The notes: generated by a model not told the origin, from the letters alone. A stretch of DNA of 64,000 bases from GCA-2701705 sp964342155 (GCA_964342155.1 CAYFEQ010000001.1:84651-148650), one strand, 5' to 3'; positions 36,985-46,148 are shown, numbered from the stretch's first letter. Numbers and translations are program-made.

Positions 36985-37503
36985 CTATTGTATTTCGAAA
37001 GGTTCTTCAGGAGCAGGTATGTCACCACTATCAATATTTAAACTTCTATTTATAGTTGTAGTTGTTTTAGGCCCGATTGTTATTTCTGATGCTGAATTAT
37101 TGAACATTCTTTCTGAAACTTTAATAGTCGCAAATCGTTCTTCTTTATCAAAATTAACTAAAATAAAGTCACTCCTAACTATTGCTATTTCGGTCCAACC
37201 ATCAGCAGTCATCGCCCTGCGATAAAAGCCAACAACTTCTTCAATATCCATATCGTGTAATAAATATAAAACACCAGAAAAGCGTTCACCTTCACCAAAA
37301 ATTATGGTTTTTGCTCTTAAATATTTAGAATTATCAGGCAAGGGTATAGAAATTTGTAATCTTTGATCTACGCTAATTTCTTTAACGTCTGATTCATCTT
37401 CACTTTCACTTGAAAACATTGTATCAATTGTGGCGCAGGAAGACACTAGTAAACCAAAAACTACTGCTATTACAGCGATTCTCCCGTTGAAGATATTTAC
37501 CAT
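36985..37503 (-). CDS. Predicted lipoprotein of unknown function, downstream of soxA
   Basis: I do not recognise this 172-residue protein with certainty. A signal peptide ends in a lipobox, LVSSCATI, with Cys at residue 23. A short acidic linker (about 30-42) is followed by a single compact alpha/beta domain (about 45-140) containing FYRRAMTADGWTEIAIVRSD and SGVLYLLHDMD; the tail is Thr/Pro-rich. It lies 37 bases behind soxA on the same strand, in the slot where soxB often sits, but shows no metallophosphoesterase motifs. A Sox-related or outer-membrane role is possible. Confidence 0.7.
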   Translation of the reverse strand: MVNIFNGRIAVIAVVFGLLVSSCATIDTMFSSESEDESDVKEISVDQRLQISIPLPDNSKYLRAKTIIFGEGERFSGVLYLLHDMDIEEVVGFYRRAMTADGWTEIAIVRSDFILVNFDKEERFATIKVSERMFNNSASEITIGPKTTTTINRSLNIDSGDIPAPEEPFEIQ

Positions 37504-37540
37504 AAGATTAGTATACCTATTTTCTATATGATTAGCACAT

Positions 37541-38404
37541 CTATTTTCTTGTAGAAGGACCGTTAACTTCTAAACCATTACTAATATATGTCATATAATA
37601 TTCTAAGTTTTTATATTCATCACTTTGAGCTTTGTATGGTTTAGCTCTGATTTGATTAAGACATTGAGCAAATCTTTCATGTAAGGTAACCATTCTACCG
37701 GTATTAGTTCTGTATGCTGGAAAGTGTGTTGGGTGACCAATTGCTGGACTTGTAATGTCTGCGCGTAATGTAACACCTGTCTGCCACACATGACAATCGG
37801 CGCAAGAAAAATTTAATTGTCCTTTTTTGGTAAAATATAATTTCTTTCCTTTTTCATAAGCATCCAAGGCGTCCATACTATTTGGTATCTCAACATTAAA
37901 TACTTTCCCTCTAGATGTATATGCCATATATGCAGAGATATCTCCCATAGCACCACCTTTATAATAGCCGAGAGGTTTTTCTCCATTATTTTTTCTACAC
38001 CTATTTATAGCTAACTCTAAAGTAACAATTTCACCTTTATCTTCATCATAGTATGGATAGTTTTGTCTTATCCCTATACCTTCATTTTCAAAACAAGAGG
38101 CATATGTATTTCCATTTTTAAAAGGTGTGTTGAAAAGTTGTTCGCCACTTTCCACATTCATTTCCCAAGGTGGAAAATCTTCAATAGATTCCCATTGCTC
38201 TCTCAATCCAGAATCTATAGCATAAGCTCCATTGTTGTAATCACTGAAAGGTGTATTAGGGAAACGGTTACTAAAATATTCTCTGATCTCATCTAAATCT
38301 TCTTCAGGAGAGGCATAGACTGGAGAATTGGTTGAAAAAAAACAAAAGAGCAAAAGGAATAAAAGTTTTTTAAAAATTATAATGCTCTTATTTCCTAAAA
38401 TCAT
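37541..38404 (-). CDS. soxA: SoxA, c-type cytochrome subunit of SoxAX
   Basis: SoxAX couples thiosulfate to the Cys of SoxY in the periplasm. A signal peptide (residues about 1-32) leads to the SoxA fold. There is one haem site, CADCH near residue 202, and a Cys in FAQCLNQ near residue 246 that matches the Cys haem ligand/active-site residue. The N-terminal domain lacks a second CxxCH, so this is a monohaem SoxA. The ATG overlaps the soxZ stop by 4 bases. Confidence 0.92.
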   Translation of the reverse strand: MILGNKSIIIFKKLLFLLLFCFFSTNSPVYASPEEDLDEIREYFSNRFPNTPFSDYNNGAYAIDSGLREQWESIEDFPPWEMNVESGEQLFNTPFKNGNTYASCFENEGIGIRQNYPYYDEDKGEIVTLELAINRCRKNNGEKPLGYYKGGAMGDISAYMAYTSRGKVFNVEIPNSMDALDAYEKGKKLYFTKKGQLNFSCADCHVWQTGVTLRADITSPAIGHPTHFPAYRTNTGRMVTLHERFAQCLNQIRAKPYKAQSDEYKNLEYYMTYISNGLEVNGPSTRK

Positions 38405-38709
38405 TTAACAGTCGCAGTTTTCGAATCTTTATTACCTTTATTGTCTACCCAAAGTAATTCTAATTTATCACCTTTGGCACCTTTATAGCTAAAGGTTAAA
38501 TATGGATTTTTAGAAACTGCTGGTCCCCAATAAACAGTGATAACTTCTTTCCCATTTGCCGTAGCAAGTATTTCTTGTATGTAGTGGGGCGGTATCATAT
38601 CACCAGTTTTTTTATTTTTTCTTAGCCCTGTCTCCATAGGATGCTTGATAAGCGCCTTTACGGTAACGGACCCATTATTTTCTCTTGCTCTTATTTTTAT
38701 AGTGCTCAT
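38401..38709 (-). CDS. soxZ: SoxZ, sulfur-carrier complex subunit
   Basis: SoxZ forms a heterodimer with SoxY and helps present the sulfur-bearing Cys arm. The 102-residue sequence has the usual SoxZ beta-sandwich pattern (IKALIKHPMETGLRK, IPPHYIQEI, NPYLTFSYKGAKGD). It has no signal peptide and is expected to be exported in complex with SoxY by the Tat route. It sits between soxY and soxA. Confidence 0.93.
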   Translation of the reverse strand: MSTIKIRARENNGSVTVKALIKHPMETGLRKNKKTGDMIPPHYIQEILATANGKEVITVYWGPAVSKNPYLTFSYKGAKGDKLELLWVDNKGNKDSKTATVK

Positions 38710-38724
38710 TATTATTTACCTCTA

Positions 38725-39189
38725 TTATCCACCACATCCACCAATTGTAACCTTAACCTCTTTAGATGCTGTGTAAATTTTACCGTCACTTTTAACAGCA
38801 GCCATTACTTTTGTCGTTTTCCCCATCTTGAGTCGTGTTCCAATTTTTGGTTCTGAAAGAGAGGTTAGCTTATAGCCACTAGATAATGGTTGTGGGTTTT
38901 CTTCAACAAAAATCATAATTGATTCAACATTTTTCAAGTTTGTTTTTACATTGATTGGCACAATTGCGCCATTTTCAGCTATATCAGGTGCTTTTAATTT
39001 TACCTTAGTTGATTCAACTATGCTGGTTCCACCATAAAGGGTTTCTAATGCACCAGATAAGTCCTTTTTGTCAAATGCAGCTTTTGGCCATGCCGCATGC
39101 ACATTCTTTGGTATAATCAAAATACCAGCAGATGTCCCTATAACTGCTGTTGTAAGCAATGTTTTTTTTAAAAAATTTCTTCTATTCAT
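38725..39189 (-). CDS. soxY: SoxY, sulfur-carrier subunit with Cys swinging arm
   Basis: SoxY carries pathway intermediates on a C-terminal Cys. The protein ends VTIGGCGG, the exact swinging-arm motif. The N terminus MNRRNFLKKTLLTTAVIG is a Tat signal with the twin-arginine RRNFLKK. The length of 154 residues is normal. It is followed 15 bases later by soxZ. Confidence 0.95.
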   Translation of the reverse strand: MNRRNFLKKTLLTTAVIGTSAGILIIPKNVHAAWPKAAFDKKDLSGALETLYGGTSIVESTKVKLKAPDIAENGAIVPINVKTNLKNVESIMIFVEENPQPLSSGYKLTSLSEPKIGTRLKMGKTTKVMAAVKSDGKIYTASKEVKVTIGGCGG

Positions 39190-39198
39190 AATAGTTCC

Positions 39199-39534
39199 TC
39201 ACAAAGTATAAAGATATTCCACTATCAAGTTTATTTCTTCTTTTGTTAAAATTCCATGTTTCCCAAAAGGCGGCATAAATGTATGCTGATTATCTTTTGT
39301 AGGATCCCAAATTTTATCAAAAATATCCTTTTTATTTGGGAATCTTGCTTTCATAGCTAGTAATGGAGGCCCTGCATTTCCAGCTAATTCTCCATCTCCA
39401 ATTATATGACAGGCTAAACAATTACCTTTTTTTCTATCGAAAGTCAGATTTTCCCCTTTTTTGATACTGTCAGCAAAAACTTGGGAACTGACCCCCAAAA
39501 AAATTATCATCGTAAGATAAGCAAACATTTTCAT
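39199..39534 (-). CDS. soxX: SoxX, monohaem cytochrome subunit of SoxAX
   Basis: SoxX accepts the electrons released when SoxA joins thiosulfate to SoxY. After a signal peptide (about residues 1-21), the haem site CLACH is near residue 40 and the Met ligand is in TFMPPFGKHGILT near residue 87. The IWDPT and LLAMKARFP patterns are typical of SoxX. It is the first gene of the soxX-Y-Z-A operon, and the order agrees with other gammaproteobacterial sulfur oxidisers. Confidence 0.94.
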   Translation of the reverse strand: MKMFAYLTMIIFLGVSSQVFADSIKKGENLTFDRKKGNCLACHIIGDGELAGNAGPPLLAMKARFPNKKDIFDKIWDPTKDNQHTFMPPFGKHGILTKEEINLIVEYLYTL

Positions 39535-39554
39535 ACTTTTTAATTAATAGCTAC

Positions 39555-39560
39555 ATTATA
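39555..39560 (-). promoter_or_regulatory. Possible -10 element of the sox operon
   Basis: A minus-strand TATAAT lies 20 bases before the soxX start codon, in the 54-base gap after the M48 protease gene. A T-rich stretch (TTTTTT) is 17-18 bases further upstream in place of a good -35 box, so activation by a regulator would fit. Confidence 0.4.
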
Positions 39561-39588
39561 GTACCGATGAATACATAAAAAAACTACT

Positions 39589-41025
39589 TTAATCACATGT
39601 TTTTTCACCAAAAATTGGCTCTAAAGGTCTCTGATATTTGCAAATTATCTGATTCTTTTTTTTCTTAAGTACACTAATTTGACTTCCAGTAAGTCCTCTA
39701 GATTGTATCCCATCATTTAGGACTTGCACTGCTAATTTTAGATTGTCTAATAATAAATGATAGTCAGAAAGATATATTTTTGAACGGAAGACATCTTTCT
39801 GTAGATTATACATTTTAGACATTAATCGAAGATAGTTTGGGTTATATTTATGAGATTTTTCTATGCTTTCAAGAATTTCAGATGCATAGTCAAGATTTAA
39901 GTTATTTTGAATTAATGTTTCTCCTAAATAAAATGATATTGAAGAATTTAGGGGATAGATTTTTCTTAGCTCTTCTAAAACTTTTATAGCTTCATCATGA
40001 TCATTGGTATTATTCAATAACTGCGAATAGTGAACAGCTAAATAGACATTATCTTTCTCTTTTTCATAGGATGATTGTATAATTTCTTTTGCAGTTTTAT
40101 AGTCAGACTTTTTCATATATAACAGAGATAATTTATGTAAATCAAAAATATCATCTTGGCGAGTAGAATTAATAAGTGCACTTATATTTGTAGTCTGACT
40201 TACCTCTAGAATGTTTTTGACAAATTGATAATCTTTAGTTAATTTATTTCTGTTATTACTTTTGTTATTACCCCTTGATTTTATCCTAGCGATTCTATTC
40301 TCATACAATGGATGAGTATAAAAATATGCAAATTGTGGATTTAATGATGATGTTGCTGACTGCATAATTTCAAAGAATTCTGCCATCTCTTTAACATCTA
40401 AATTTGCTCTGTTAAATAGTTCCACTGCAAATTCATCAGCTTCAATTTCATTAGAGCGAATTAAATTGATACTCATTTGTGCTGACATACCTAATCCTGA
40501 TTGCATTATAGCCATTCCAGCTTGCGGGTTACCAGCAAAAATCCCTATTATCATTCCAAGATAAGCGGGTAGAGATGTTCTTGCGGTATTGGCAACCATT
40601 TCTGCCGCATGTCTTAAGTTTACATGAGCTATTTCATGCGCAACTACTCCAGCAAGCTGATCTTCATTCCTTGTTAAGGAGACTAGCCCAGAATTCAATC
40701 CAATGTAACCGCCTGGTAATGCAAATGCATTAACAGATTTTGATTTTGTAATGAAAAAAGTATAGTTTCTTTGAGTATCCAGGGTATTACGAGTTAATTT
40801 ATTCCCTAAATAATTTATATAGGATTGTACGAGAGGATCATTAACTATTAAATTATGTCTCTGAAGACTTCTATATGATGCAAACCCAATAACACTTTCT
40901 TCTTCAAGACTTAAGACATCACCATAAGGAGTGCCAAGATTAGGAGCTGTATTCTCTTGTCCAAATGAAAATTTCGCGACAAAAGGCATAACTATTAATA
41001 ATAATAACATCCAAGGAGCTTTCAT
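39589..41025 (-). CDS. BepA-like periplasmic M48 metalloprotease with TPR domain
   Basis: BepA-type proteases check outer-membrane protein assembly. The zinc motif HEIAHVNLRH is near residue 131 of the chosen frame, with the third ligand in SNEIEADEFAVELF near residue 190. The C-terminal third is TPR-like helical repeats. The frame opens at 41097, but the ATG at 41025 begins a clear signal peptide (MKAPWMLLLLIVMPFVAKF), giving 478 residues. It is not obviously linked to the sox genes it precedes. Confidence 0.87.
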   Translation of the reverse strand: MKAPWMLLLLIVMPFVAKFSFGQENTAPNLGTPYGDVLSLEEESVIGFASYRSLQRHNLIVNDPLVQSYINYLGNKLTRNTLDTQRNYTFFITKSKSVNAFALPGGYIGLNSGLVSLTRNEDQLAGVVAHEIAHVNLRHAAEMVANTARTSLPAYLGMIIGIFAGNPQAGMAIMQSGLGMSAQMSINLIRSNEIEADEFAVELFNRANLDVKEMAEFFEIMQSATSSLNPQFAYFYTHPLYENRIARIKSRGNNKSNNRNKLTKDYQFVKNILEVSQTTNISALINSTRQDDIFDLHKLSLLYMKKSDYKTAKEIIQSSYEKEKDNVYLAVHYSQLLNNTNDHDEAIKVLEELRKIYPLNSSISFYLGETLIQNNLNLDYASEILESIEKSHKYNPNYLRLMSKMYNLQKDVFRSKIYLSDYHLLLDNLKLAVQVLNDGIQSRGLTGSQISVLKKKKNQIICKYQRPLEPIFGEKTCD

Positions 41026-41119
41026 AAATTTTCTGCCATAGATAACTATATTAATATTTATAAATGTATTAATATATGCACATAACCTGGTAGACATTAT
41101 AACTTATTTGAGGTTTAAA

Positions 41120-41350
41120 ATGAGCAATTATGATAAAGAACTTGATACTAGTGGCCTTAACTGTCCTTTGCCAATAATTAAAGCAAAAAAAGAAATCAAT
41201 TTAATGGATCCTGGACAAATACTGCATGTTATATCAACTGACCCTGGAGCCGTTCAAGATTTTGAATCATTTGCAAAACAAACAGGCAATCAACTTTTAG
41301 AGAGTAGTGAAAAGGACAACAAATTCTATTTTCTGTTGAAAAAAGTTTAA
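41120..41350 (+). CDS. tusA: TusA-family sulfur carrier protein
   Basis: TusA proteins hand persulfide sulfur between cytoplasmic enzymes, in tRNA thiolation and in dissimilatory sulfur oxidation. The active Cys is in the LNCPLPIIKAKK motif near residue 15. An in-frame TTG at 41108 is possible, but the ATG at 41120 gives a normal 76-residue protein. It is divergent from the M48 gene and within 2 kb of soxX; either role is possible. Confidence 0.9.
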   Translation: MSNYDKELDTSGLNCPLPIIKAKKEINLMDPGQILHVISTDPGAVQDFESFAKQTGNQLLESSEKDNKFYFLLKKV

Positions 41351-41357
41351 AATCTCT

Positions 41358-41990
41358 GTGAAACTTTATATTGACAAACTATTTGCAGTAGTTGGTGTAA
41401 TATCTTTATCTATATTTATTTTTATAATATATTTAATTTCTCAAATTTCAAATCCACCAGTATTTAAATATATAAATCATTATGATGCTATTGTTATTCT
41501 CTCGGGAAACCCAATTAGGGCTGAACACGGAAGCAAATTATTTGCTCAAGGAAAATCAAAAAAAATATTTCTCAGTAGAGAAAAAGCAATTATTAAAAAC
41601 TATCTAAATAAAAATAATAATTTAATGACATATCAACTGTATTTGCAAATTTTAAAAAATAATAATGTACCAGAGAGCTCTGTTAGCTTTTTTGGCGAGG
41701 ATAATAAGAGCACATATGATGAGGCTAAATCTTTATCTAATGAACTTGACACTACTATTAATTCGTTACTGATAGTTACTAATAAATATCATATATATCG
41801 CTCTAATCTAATTTTTAAAAATGTTCTTCCTCAAAAAAGAATTGATTTTATTTTTTTAGAAACAAATCAAAACAAGACCAAGTGGTGGAAAGATAAATAT
41901 TCTATACAGATAATTTTTTTAGAGACTTTTAAAACAATGCTTTTTTATCTTTTTGATAATTTTGATAATTATATATTGATAGCTGAATAG
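41358..41990 (+). CDS. YdcF/SanA-family (DUF218) membrane protein
   Basis: One membrane segment at about residues 9-29 is followed by a DUF218 domain: YDAIVILSGNPIRAEHG near residue 43 and the later LLIVTNKYHIYRSN near residue 132. ElyC, SanA and YdcF belong to this family and are tied to envelope integrity, but the chemistry is not settled. The start is a GTG at 41358, 7 bases after tusA. The length of 210 residues fits. Confidence 0.75.
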   Translation: MKLYIDKLFAVVGVISLSIFIFIIYLISQISNPPVFKYINHYDAIVILSGNPIRAEHGSKLFAQGKSKKIFLSREKAIIKNYLNKNNNLMTYQLYLQILKNNNVPESSVSFFGEDNKSTYDEAKSLSNELDTTINSLLIVTNKYHIYRSNLIFKNVLPQKRIDFIFLETNQNKTKWWKDKYSIQIIFLETFKTMLFYLFDNFDNYILIAE

Positions 41991-42076
41991 CAGTATTTAC
42001 CTTAAAATCTCTATATAACTAATGCTGAATAGAAGAAAAAGATGTATTATGTATCAGGAATAATTGGAGTTATATT

Positions 42077-43804
42077 GTGAAATTAAGCGGATCAGAGATT
42101 ATAATTGAATGCCTCAAAAAAGAGGGTGTAGAATTTATTTTTGGTTATCCAGGCGGTGCTGTCTTACACATTTATGATGCATTATTTAAGGATAAGAAAT
42201 TAAAACATATACTAGTTAGGCATGAACAAGGGGCTACACATGCAGCAGATGGTTATGCTAGAGCATGTGGCAAACCAGGTGTTGTTCTTGTTACATCTGG
42301 TCCAGGAATTACTAATTGTGTAACTGGATTAGCAACGGCACACATGGATTCAATTCCACTTATTGTAATATCAGGACAAGTATCGAGAGAATATGTTGGA
42401 AGTGATGCTTTTCAAGAAGCAGACGCTACTGGAATTACGAGACCTGTAACTAAACATAATTTCTTGATTGATACGAGAGAATCTATATCAGAAGTGTTTA
42501 AAAAGGCATTTATGATCGCTACAACAGGAAGACCTGGCCCTGTGCTTATTGATGTTCCAAAAGATTTAACTGATCCAAAAGTAAAAATACCTTTTGAATA
42601 TCCAAAAAAAATTAAACTTAGATCATATAATCCAATAAAAAATAAAAATAAGGATAAAATTGATGAAGCTGCTAGCTTAATTTGTAGCGCAAATAAGCCA
42701 ATGATTTATACTGGTGGTGGAATAATATTGGGCAAAGCTCATAACCAACTTAAATCGCTGGTAAAAAAATTAAAATTTCCAATTACAAATACATTAATGG
42801 GTCTTGGCGGATATCCTGGTTCGGATGAAAATTTTCTAGGTATGCTTGGAATGCATGGAACCTATGAAGCTAACATGGCTATGCATGAGTGCGATGTTTT
42901 GCTTGCCATTGGCGCAAGATTTGATGATCGGGTAACTGGTGATACCTCAAAATTTTGTCCTTCTGCAAAAATTATCCACATTGATGTTGATCCTTCATCT
43001 ATATCTAAAATTATTAAAGTTGATTTATCTCTTGTTGGTGAGACTTCCAAAGTTCTTAATGATTTGAATAAAGCAGTTGATTTGCATAAGAAAAACATAA
43101 AAACAACCAAGATAAAAAAATGGTGGAATCAAATTAACAAATGGAAACAAAAAAAATGTCTTAGTTATAAAAAGTCTAATAAAACAATTAAGCCTCAGTT
43201 GGTAATTGAAAAATTATATGAATTAACTAAAGGAAATGCGTTTATAACCTCTGATGTTGGTCAACACCAAATGTGGGCAGCACAATATTATAAATTTGAT
43301 AAACCTAACAGATGGATAAATTCTGGTGGTCTCGGGACAATGGGTTTTGGACTACCTGCAGCAATGGGTGTTCAGTTTGCGCACCCTAAATCAGATGTAA
43401 TTTGTGTAACAGGAGAAGCAAGTATTTTAATGTGTATTCAAGAATTATCTACATGTCTCCAATATAGATTGCCATTAAAAATTGTTAATTTAAATAATAG
43501 ATATATGGGTATGGTAAGACAGTGGCAAGAATTTTTTTATGAAGGTAGATATGCAATGTCATATATGGATGCTTTACCTGATTTTGCTAAACTAGCGAAT
43601 AGTTTTGGCCATGAAGGAATAACTATTGAAAAAACAAAAGATTTGGAGCCAATGATGAAGGAAGCTTTAAATAAAAAAGATAGATTAGTTTTTATTGATG
43701 TCATCACAGATCAAGCTGAAAATGTTTATCCTATGATACAAAGCGGTAAGGGGCATCATGAAATGCATCTTTCTCCTACCAGCAGTGATACGGAGTTAGC
43801 TTAA
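42077..43804 (+). CDS. ilvB: Acetolactate synthase large subunit
   Basis: This ThDP enzyme makes acetolactate and acetohydroxybutyrate for valine, leucine and isoleucine. RHEQGATHAADGYARA near residue 48 holds the ThDP-activating Glu. The metal-binding GDG motif reads GEASILMCIQELST near residue 455, with Glu in place of Asp. NNRYMGMVRQWQEFFY is near residue 476. The start is a GTG at 42077, preceded by GGAG at 42066-42069. The length of 575 residues is normal. It heads the ilvB-ilvH-ilvC-pssA group. Confidence 0.95.
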   Translation: MKLSGSEIIIECLKKEGVEFIFGYPGGAVLHIYDALFKDKKLKHILVRHEQGATHAADGYARACGKPGVVLVTSGPGITNCVTGLATAHMDSIPLIVISGQVSREYVGSDAFQEADATGITRPVTKHNFLIDTRESISEVFKKAFMIATTGRPGPVLIDVPKDLTDPKVKIPFEYPKKIKLRSYNPIKNKNKDKIDEAASLICSANKPMIYTGGGIILGKAHNQLKSLVKKLKFPITNTLMGLGGYPGSDENFLGMLGMHGTYEANMAMHECDVLLAIGARFDDRVTGDTSKFCPSAKIIHIDVDPSSISKIIKVDLSLVGETSKVLNDLNKAVDLHKKNIKTTKIKKWWNQINKWKQKKCLSYKKSNKTIKPQLVIEKLYELTKGNAFITSDVGQHQMWAAQYYKFDKPNRWINSGGLGTMGFGLPAAMGVQFAHPKSDVICVTGEASILMCIQELSTCLQYRLPLKIVNLNNRYMGMVRQWQEFFYEGRYAMSYMDALPDFAKLANSFGHEGITIEKTKDLEPMMKEALNKKDRLVFIDVITDQAENVYPMIQSGKGHHEMHLSPTSSDTELA

Positions 43805-43806
43805 AT

Positions 43807-44313
43807 ATGGAAGAAAAGAGACATATTATTTCATTATTGGTAGAAAATGAATTTGGTTCATTATCTCAAATAGCTGGATTATTTTCTGCTCGAGGATACA
43901 ATATAGATTGTCTTAATGTAGCACCAACAAATGATGAGTCTATCTCACGCATGACTATAGTAACTTATTGCAGCGATCAAAAAATATTGCAATTAATGAA
44001 GCTTTTAGAAAAATTAGTAGACGTAGTAAATGTTAAAGATCTCACAGAAGAAACTCATATAGAGAGAGAAATGTTGTTAATGAAATTAAAATGTAATAAA
44101 AATCAAAGAAATGAGCTAAAAAGACTAACAGATATCTTTAGGGCGCGAATAATTGATGTTAGCGATACCACCTACACTATTGAATTGACTGGTGTAGCAG
44201 AAAAAATAATAGCTTTTATGAATTCACTTGGTAAGATAAAAATTGTAGAAATGGTTAGATCAGGAGCCTTAGGCATAAGTAGGGGAGCACAAGGTCTACA
44301 AACCAAAGAGTAA
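43807..44313 (+). CDS. ilvH: Acetolactate synthase small (regulatory) subunit
   Basis: IlvH binds valine and controls the large subunit. The N-terminal ACT domain (HIISLLVENEFGSLSQIAGL at residues about 6-25) and the C-terminal domain give 168 residues, the usual size. It begins 2 bases after ilvB and ends 4 bases before ilvC. Confidence 0.94.
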   Translation: MEEKRHIISLLVENEFGSLSQIAGLFSARGYNIDCLNVAPTNDESISRMTIVTYCSDQKILQLMKLLEKLVDVVNVKDLTEETHIEREMLLMKLKCNKNQRNELKRLTDIFRARIIDVSDTTYTIELTGVAEKIIAFMNSLGKIKIVEMVRSGALGISRGAQGLQTKE

Positions 44314-44317
44314 CCGA

Positions 44318-45337
44318 ATGAAAGTATATTATGATAAAAATGCTGACTTATCTATAGTAAGAAACCTGAACGTTTCCATAATAGGTTATGGTTCACAAGG
44401 TCATGCTCATGCGAATAATCTCAAAGAGTCAGGCGTAAATGTATGTGTTGGCCTACGTAAGAATTCTAAAAGTGTGAAAAGAGCACAAGATGCTGGAATA
44501 AAAGTTGTTGATATAGCTACCGCATCGTCAAATGCAGACCTTTTGATGATTTTAGCTCCCGATGAGTATCAAGGAGATCTTTATAAAGAATCTATTGAGC
44601 CACATATAAAAAAAAATACAACTCTTGCTTTTGCACATGGCTTTAATATTCATTTTGATCAGATTAAGCCTGCATCTGAACATGATGTAATCATGATTGC
44701 GCCAAAAAGCCCAGGACACTTAGTAAGATCAACATTTCTTCAGGGCAAAGGAGTACCTACACTTATTGCAATAAATAATGATCATTCAGGTAATGCAAAA
44801 AATATTGCTCTGTCATATGCTTCAGCAATTGGTGGAGGCAGAGCTGGTATCATTGAAACTACATTTAAAGAAGAAACTGAAACAGATTTATTTGGAGAAC
44901 AAAGTGTCTTATGTGGAGGTGTAACCGCACTAATAAAGGCTGGCTTTGAAACACTTGTTGAAGCAGGCTATGCACCTGAGATGGCATATTTTGAATGTTT
45001 AAACGAATTAAAACTTATAGTTGATTTGATGTATGAAGGCGGAATGACAGAAATGAGATATTCTATATCAAACACGGCAGAGTATGGCGACTTAACTAGA
45101 GGCCCTTTCTTAATAGATGATCATGTCAAAGAAAAGATGAAGGTCATACTTAAAGATGTTCAAAGCGGTAAATTTGCAAATGAATTTGTGAATGAAATAA
45201 AAAATAATAAATCTAAAGAGTTTGATAGGCTTAGACAGGAAGGGTCAAAACATTTAATAGAGAAAACCGGTAAAGAATTAAGAGACATGATGTCCTGGAT
45301 GAAAGATAGTAAGCTAGTTGATGAGGAAATAAAATAA
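44318..45337 (+). CDS. ilvC: Ketol-acid reductoisomerase
   Basis: IlvC performs the second step of branched-chain amino acid synthesis with NADPH and magnesium. SIIGYGSQGHAHANNLKESG near residue 20 is the dinucleotide loop. The DLFGEQSVLCGG stretch near residue 190 and the later ELKLIVDLMYEGG near residue 228 hold the metal-binding Asp and Glu residues. At 339 residues it is the short class I form. It shares its last base with the pssA start. Confidence 0.95.
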   Translation: MKVYYDKNADLSIVRNLNVSIIGYGSQGHAHANNLKESGVNVCVGLRKNSKSVKRAQDAGIKVVDIATASSNADLLMILAPDEYQGDLYKESIEPHIKKNTTLAFAHGFNIHFDQIKPASEHDVIMIAPKSPGHLVRSTFLQGKGVPTLIAINNDHSGNAKNIALSYASAIGGGRAGIIETTFKEETETDLFGEQSVLCGGVTALIKAGFETLVEAGYAPEMAYFECLNELKLIVDLMYEGGMTEMRYSISNTAEYGDLTRGPFLIDDHVKEKMKVILKDVQSGKFANEFVNEIKNNKSKEFDRLRQEGSKHLIEKTGKELRDMMSWMKDSKLVDEEIK

Positions 45338-46107
45338 TGGTCGAACGGAACAGATTATCTGGAGTATATCTATTACCAAACCTAATAACCACTGGTTCTT
45401 TATTTAGTGGCTTTTATTCTATTATCTCATCAATTAACGGAGAAATAATAACTGCTATTTTTGCAATAATAATTGCGATGGTATTAGATGGGTTAGACGG
45501 TAGAGTTGCAAGACTTACTAAAACACAAACATCATTTGGAGCTCATTATGATAGCTTATCAGACATGATTTGTTTCGGCGTTGCGCCTGCTTTACTAATG
45601 TATACATGGAGCCTGTCCAACTTTAATACTTTTGGTTGGCATTGGTCAAAAATTGCTTGGATATCTTGCTTTATTTATGTAGCAGCAGCTGCATTAAGAC
45701 TTGCTAGATTTAATTCAAAAATCCAATTACAAGATAAAAAATATTTTATTGGTTTAGCTAGCCCAGCAGCCGCTGCTGTCATAGTTTGCTACGCATGGTT
45801 GATTGAAAGTTCTTCTATAGTAGTTCTGAATGTCAGTATTCTAAGCTTATCATTACTTTTAATTTTATCAGTGTTAATGATAAGCAATATTACTTATTAT
45901 AGTTTTAAAGATATAGATATAAGGCATAAGGTTCCTCATATCAGTCTTTTTTTGATTGTGCTTGGGTTGTCATTTATATCATTCGACCCACCAAAAGTGC
46001 TACTATCTTTCTTCATTTTGTATGCATTATCCGGCCCTATACTCTTAATTATAAGAATCTTGAAAAAAAAGAATATTAGATCTGAGAAAAAACCTACAGG
46101 GACCTAA
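45337..46107 (+). CDS. pssA: Phosphatidylserine synthase (CDP-alcohol phosphotransferase type)
   Basis: PssA makes phosphatidylserine from CDP-diacylglycerol and serine, the precursor of phosphatidylethanolamine. The CDP-alcohol signature DGLDGRVARLTKTQTSFGAHYDSLSD is split across residues about 48-73; its core is DGLDGRVAR and FGAHYDSLSD. About eight membrane segments are visible. The length of 256 residues fits. A gene of this type between ilvC and leuA is a known beta/gammaproteobacterial arrangement. Confidence 0.92.
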   Translation: MVERNRLSGVYLLPNLITTGSLFSGFYSIISSINGEIITAIFAIIIAMVLDGLDGRVARLTKTQTSFGAHYDSLSDMICFGVAPALLMYTWSLSNFNTFGWHWSKIAWISCFIYVAAAALRLARFNSKIQLQDKKYFIGLASPAAAAVIVCYAWLIESSSIVVLNVSILSLSLLLILSVLMISNITYYSFKDIDIRHKVPHISLFLIVLGLSFISFDPPKVLLSFFILYALSGPILLIIRILKKKNIRSEKKPTGT

Positions 46108-46117
46108 TATTACTTGC

Positions 46118-46131
46118 AAAAAAGATTTTTT
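46118..46131. terminator. Possible weak terminator after pssA
   Basis: A run of six A, then GA, then six T (46118-46131) lies 10 bases after pssA. It can fold only as an A/T stem with a small loop, so termination would be weak. It is the only candidate between the ilv-pssA group and leuA. Confidence 0.25.
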
Positions 46132-46148
46132 AATATAAAGTTTGTATT

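Noticed and set aside
42022..42063. 13-residue frame ahead of ilvB as a possible branched-chain leader peptide
   Set aside because: It has one Leu and one Ile and no Val, with Arg and Lys dominating, so it would not sense branched-chain amino acids.
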